A stretch of DNA of 59,383 bases from a virus. The notes below the pieces were generated by a model, which was given only the letters and a program-made list of their open reading frames with translations, was not told where the DNA came from and searched no databases. The stretch is taken from IMG/VR virus record IMGVR_UViG_3300045950_000335, positions 1-59,383 of that record; one strand, 5' to 3'. Shown one piece after another: positions 57,056 to 59,383 of this stretch (positions within the stretch are counted from its first letter, which is position 1; the number at the start of each line of letters is the position of its first letter). Made by a program: the position numbers and the translations under genes.

Positions 57056-57525
57056 CGACGCCTATTGCGCAGGCCGGCACAGAGAGTGGTTTTGATGCTT
57101 TAGAAGAGGCGGTCGGCGCATATTGGGATTGCGCGTACCAGGAGGGACATCTGGGCCGCCAGGACGGCGACAAGGCCAATGCAATACTGCATGAGATTCG
57201 ACGCGCTGCGACAGCGCTTGTTGCGGAAGAACGCGCCCGATGGGAGCCGGCGGCCGAGAAAGCATACAAGGCACTTTGCGAAGAGTCGGCTGCATACGAT
57301 GAACCGCTGTCGCATGCTCCAGGCCACGCGCACGCCGTACCTGGCGTGTGGGACGACGACAACGGCGAACTGGCCGGCAAGCGTTGCGCATGGTGCGCGA
57401 CGTGGGCGAAGGCGAAGGCGATGGGACTCACGACGCCCAACGCCAGAGTTGACCGGCCTGACGCGGCTTTATGCGGCAGGTCCGGTCGGACGACGGGTTG
57501 TGCGGCTGGTGGAGAAGACCGATGA
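57052..57525 (+). CDS. Unknown protein running into attC-like site 1
   Basis: A 157-residue frame (MTTPIAQAGTESGFDALEEAVGAYWDCAYQEGHLGRQDGDKAN...). The first 128 codons look like a soluble phage protein with a CAWC pair. The last 25 or so are the translation of attC-like site 1 and the next cassette leader (RVDRPDAALCGRSGRT), so the C-terminus was probably changed when the array formed. Its stop overlaps the next start (ATGA). Confidence 0.55.
   Translation: MTTPIAQAGTESGFDALEEAVGAYWDCAYQEGHLGRQDGDKANAILHEIRRAATALVAEERARWEPAAEKAYKALCEESAAYDEPLSHAPGHAHAVPGVWDDDNGELAGKRCAWCATWAKAKAMGLTTPNARVDRPDAALCGRSGRTTGCAAGGEDR
57435..57503 (-). repeat. attC-like integron recombination site 1
   Basis: The outer boxes are GCCCAAC (57435-57441) and GTTGTGC (57497-57503). 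Inner arms CCGGCCTG and CAGG-T-CCGG form an imperfect hairpin. Read on the minus strand, the extra C and A fall in the 5' arm, as in classical attC sites, so the site is oriented leftward. Confidence 0.75.
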
Positions 57526-58103
57526 CGGTGGCCGTGCTCTTCGCTCGCGCGGACAGCAACTACAAGGCTCTGCCTAACGTTGAGGTATTCGACGCCGAGC
57601 GAGACGCTCGCACCTACGACGGGCCGTGGCCGGTTGTGGCGCACCCGCCCTGCCGTGCCTGGGGAATGTTACGCAAGCTCGCCAGCCCGCGACCAGACGA
57701 GCGCAACCTGGCGCGGCTTGCCGTGGCTTTGGTGCGGGAGTTTGGTGGCGTGTTGGAGCACCCAGCCGGCTCGACGCTCTGGGCGGCGCAGAAGCTGCCG
57801 AAGCCCGGAGAGCGCGACGCCTTCGGCGGCTGGACGCTCGAAATTGACCAATGGCGATTCGGGCACCGCGCCATGAAGATGACGCGACTGTACGTGGTCG
57901 GAGCGGAGCCCGAGGAGGCCCCACGACTGCCGCCGGCGAAAACAGGGGAACCGACGCATGTGATAACACAAGGCCGGCGTGCGAAGAAAGGCGAACCGGG
58001 CTTTCGCAGCAGGGTGACAGACGCGGAACGCGAGCATACGCCGCCGGCGCTCGCGCAATGGCTCGTAGAACTGGCGGCGAAGTGCAAGACGCACAACGTT
58101 TGA
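57522..58103 (+). CDS. Cassette protein with HPPCRAWG motif
   Basis: A 193-residue protein (MTVAVLFARADSNYKALPNVEVFDAERDARTYDGPWPVVAHPPCRAWGMLRKLA...GGVLEHPAGSTLW...). The HPPCRAWG and EHPAGSTLW blocks occur in an uncharacterised phage/plasmid family. The Pro-Cys pair resembles a C5-methyltransferase active site, but no SAM motif is visible. GGTGGAGAAGACCG precedes the ATG, 18 bases after site 1. The stop falls within site 2. Confidence 0.7.
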   Translation: MTVAVLFARADSNYKALPNVEVFDAERDARTYDGPWPVVAHPPCRAWGMLRKLASPRPDERNLARLAVALVREFGGVLEHPAGSTLWAAQKLPKPGERDAFGGWTLEIDQWRFGHRAMKMTRLYVVGAEPEEAPRLPPAKTGEPTHVITQGRRAKKGEPGFRSRVTDAEREHTPPALAQWLVELAAKCKTHNV

Positions 58104-58159
58104 GGTAACCGGCCTCGCGCGCTTTTTGCGCGAGGTCCGTGTTGACCGAGAGGTTATGC
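58091..58159 (-). repeat. attC-like integron recombination site 2
   Basis: Boxes GCACAAC (58091-58097) and GTTATGC (58153-58159). GCACAAC is the exact complement of the GTTGTGC that ends site 1, as required for the two ends of one cassette. Arms CGG-CCTCGCGC and GCGCGAGG-T-CCG form a strong stem. On the minus strand the right end reads CCTCAAACGTTGTGC, typical of attC. Confidence 0.82.
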
Positions 58160-58189
58160 CTCTCGCAACTACGAAGAAAGGAAAGAACC

Positions 58190-58483
58190 GTGAGCAACAA
58201 ACTGAAACTGACCAAGATCGAACTGACCACGAAAGACGGCAAGAAGGTTGAGTTGTCGTTGGATGAGGCGAAAGACCTGCACGACCAACTGCATGAATTG
58301 TTCGGCCAGAAAACCGTCTTTGTGCCTGGGGCGCCGGTAATCATTGAGCGTGACCGTTACTGGCGGCCGTACCAGCCGTATTGGGGCGGCGGCGGCGGGG
58401 GCGGGAGTGACCAGCGAACCTGGGAAGTGCTTTGCAAGAGCAGCAGCGGCCTTGCGGTGACGTATGGCGGACAAGAGGCATAA
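58190..58483 (+). CDS. Cassette protein of unknown function, Gly-rich
   Basis: A 97-residue protein with a GTG start preceded by AAGGAAAGAACC. The N-terminal half (SNKLKLTKIELTTKDGKKVELSLDEAKDLHDQLHELFG) is a clear alpha/beta unit. The C-terminal half has a seven-Gly run and WEVLCKSSSGLAVTYGG. Start is 30 bases after site 2; the stop TAA lies inside the outer box of site 3. Confidence 0.65.
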   Translation: MSNKLKLTKIELTTKDGKKVELSLDEAKDLHDQLHELFGQKTVFVPGAPVIIERDRYWRPYQPYWGGGGGGGSDQRTWEVLCKSSSGLAVTYGGQEA

Positions 58484-58569
58484 CGTCGAAGGTCAGGGGC
58501 CGGCGCCCACTGACCGTTGAACAACCTGCAAAACGCTTGCCGCCGGTCCCCTGCACCGTAGGGTTAGCC
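58478..58569 (-). repeat. attC-like integron recombination site 3
   Basis: Boxes GCATAAC (58478-58484), the exact complement of the GTTATGC ending site 2, and GTTAGCC (58563-58569). Long arms CAGGGGCCGGCG and CGCCGG-T-CCCCTG enclose a larger loop. The extra base again lies on the right arm, consistent with leftward orientation of the whole array. Confidence 0.82.
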
Positions 58570-58593
58570 GGCACCACCGGAAAGGGTGCACGC

Positions 58594-58839
58594 ATGAATC
58601 TCTACCACTTTTGCGCGATGAGACAAGGCGAAAGCGCTGGTGTTTTGTCATACGCCGATGGAACAGTTTCGTCGTCAGGCAATTTTGCTGATGCTGAAGA
58701 ATACGTGAAGTTGAAGAGGGCGATAGTCAAATACATCAACGCCAACGGCGGACACGCCACGGAGGTTGTTCTGCTGTCGCTGACGCTCATTGGGGAAGTG
58801 CCGGCTAACTTGAATTCAACGACACCACCTGTCGCGTGA
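58594..58839 (+). CDS. Cassette protein of unknown function, 81 aa
   Basis: MNLYHFCAMRQGESAGVLSYADGTVSSSGNFADAEEYVKLKRAIVKYINANGG..., a compact alpha/beta protein with natural composition in this frame only. AAAGGGTGCACGC precedes the ATG, 24 bases after site 3. The stop lies 30 bases past the GGCTAAC box at 58803. No family recognised. Confidence 0.65.
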   Translation: MNLYHFCAMRQGESAGVLSYADGTVSSSGNFADAEEYVKLKRAIVKYINANGGHATEVVLLSLTLIGEVPANLNSTTPPVA

Positions 58840-58863
58840 ACAGGGGTCGCGTGCCGTATAACT
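58803..58863 (-). other. Candidate attI site next to the intI remnant
   Basis: GGCTAAC (58803-58809) is the exact complement of the GTTAGCC that ends site 3, so on the minus strand it is the recombination point G/TTAGCC where the first cassette joined. The right side has no matching attC box; instead there is GTATAAC (58857-58863, GTTATAC on the minus strand), then the intI start 28 bases later. This is the normal attI position, upstream of intI and pointing away from it. Confidence 0.6.
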
Positions 58864-58891
58864 CGATCACGCACAACTGGAGGGCCGCATC

Positions 58892-59383
58892 ATGACTGAT
58901 CTCTTGGAATTGAACGCGACAGCGCAAACCGTTCAACGCGACACGCCTGCCGTGCCGCACGAACCGCCGCGCCCGGTGAAGCTGCTCGACCAGGTGCGCG
59001 AGCGCATCCGCACGCTGCACTACAGCCGAGCCACCGAGAAAACCTACCTCTACTGGATCAAGTTCTTCATCCTCCAGCAAGGCAAGCGCCACCCGCGCGA
59101 CATGGGCGCCGCCGAGGTCGAAGCCTTCCTCTCGCACCTCGCCACCGCTCGCGAAGTCTCCGCCGGCACGCAGAACCAGGCCATGCACGCCATCCTGTTC
59201 CTCTACAAGCAAGTCCTCGGCATCGACCTGCCCTGGCTCGAAGTCGTCCGCGACGTCCTCGGCCATACCAGCGTGCGCACCACCGAGCGCTACGCCCACC
59301 TAGCCGTAGATCGGCAGCGCGAAGCCCTGCAGGCGCTTTCACGCGCCGTCAAAAAGTCCAGGGGTGTAGCAAATCCGGTGTAA
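58892..59383 (+). pseudogene. Truncated IntI fused to a phage-type integrase C-terminus
   Basis: A 163-codon frame. Residues about 30-116 match the integron integrase N-terminus (KLLDQVRERIRTLHYSRATE, RHPRDMGAAEVEAFLSHLA, VLGIDLPWL). Then, instead of the catalytic domain, it jumps to VRDVLGHTSVRTTERYAHLA, the end of a phage/XerC-type tyrosine recombinase with LGH and the nucleophilic Tyr. IntI normally ends with a MIYTH-type tyrosine motif, so this is a fusion of two genes. The catalytic Arg, Lys and HxxR are missing, so it should be inactive. Confidence 0.8.

Noticed and set aside
56827-57060. A fourth attC-like boundary to the left of site 1
   Set aside because: Only GTTGGCG (57014-57020) comes near the required GTTGGGC, and it lies inside a plausible gene without hairpin arms.
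58602-58874. Minus-strand frame in the first cassette, which would fit the attC orientation
   Set aside because: It has no ribosome binding site and an unnatural Ser/Pro/Ala composition; the plus-strand frame has a good site and a protein-like sequence. Kept in mind because of the orientation conflict.

Overview
The window looks like a betaproteobacterial chromosome (GC-rich; the glutamyl-tRNA synthetase and the dispersed GTTCG..CTGAGC..TGTCGAAG repeat fit that group, though no genus can be named). It carries two different prophages separated by only about 1.8 kb of host DNA. That host segment (about 19157-20973) holds tRNA-Glu(TTC), tRNA-Ala(GGC), gltX and tRNA-Val(CAC).

Prophage A (window start to about 19200) is a contractile-tailed, P2-like element. 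It has a tail module (sheath, tube, gpE/E' with a T TTT TTG frameshift site, tape measure, gpU, gpD), a HicAB module, an odd membrane-anchored BRCT protein, a repressor switch and an Ogr/Delta-type zinc-finger activator. These are followed by a large toprim primase/helicase, a string of small overlapping early genes, a C5-cytosine methyltransferase with five internal repeats, and a large serine recombinase whose last codons run into tRNA-Glu on the opposite strand. A perfect GTTGTA-N11-TACAAC inverted repeat upstream of the sheath gene is a good candidate target for the Ogr-like activator.

Prophage B (about 20974 to the window end) is podovirus-like. Read on the minus strand it has replication and recombination genes (RusA, DUF1364, YdaU-like and others), terminase, portal, scaffold, capsid, tail adaptor and nozzle, internal virion proteins, a 2671-residue polyvalent virion protein, a YadA/S74 tail fibre, and a lysis cassette beside tRNA-Val. 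Its cro/cI switch is at 51.0 kb. A second copy of the same operator/promoter architecture at 52.77 kb faces right and would drive a roughly 550-nt region with no credible protein gene. That region holds an initiator-like tRNA(CAU) and a run of local hairpins, so it probably encodes a large structured RNA. RecT, a YqaJ-type exonuclease and small genes follow on the plus strand.

The right end (about 57.4-59.4 kb) is the most unusual part. Three attC-type integron sites with matched R''/R' boxes, plus an attI-like site, delimit three cassettes next to a gene whose N-terminal part is an integron integrase (IntI). That reading frame is fused to the C-terminus of a different, phage-type tyrosine recombinase and lacks most catalytic residues. 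The attC strand asymmetry says the array points left, away from intI, as in a normal integron, yet every convincing cassette gene reads rightward, in the same direction as the phage early operon. No intact integrase for prophage B is present.
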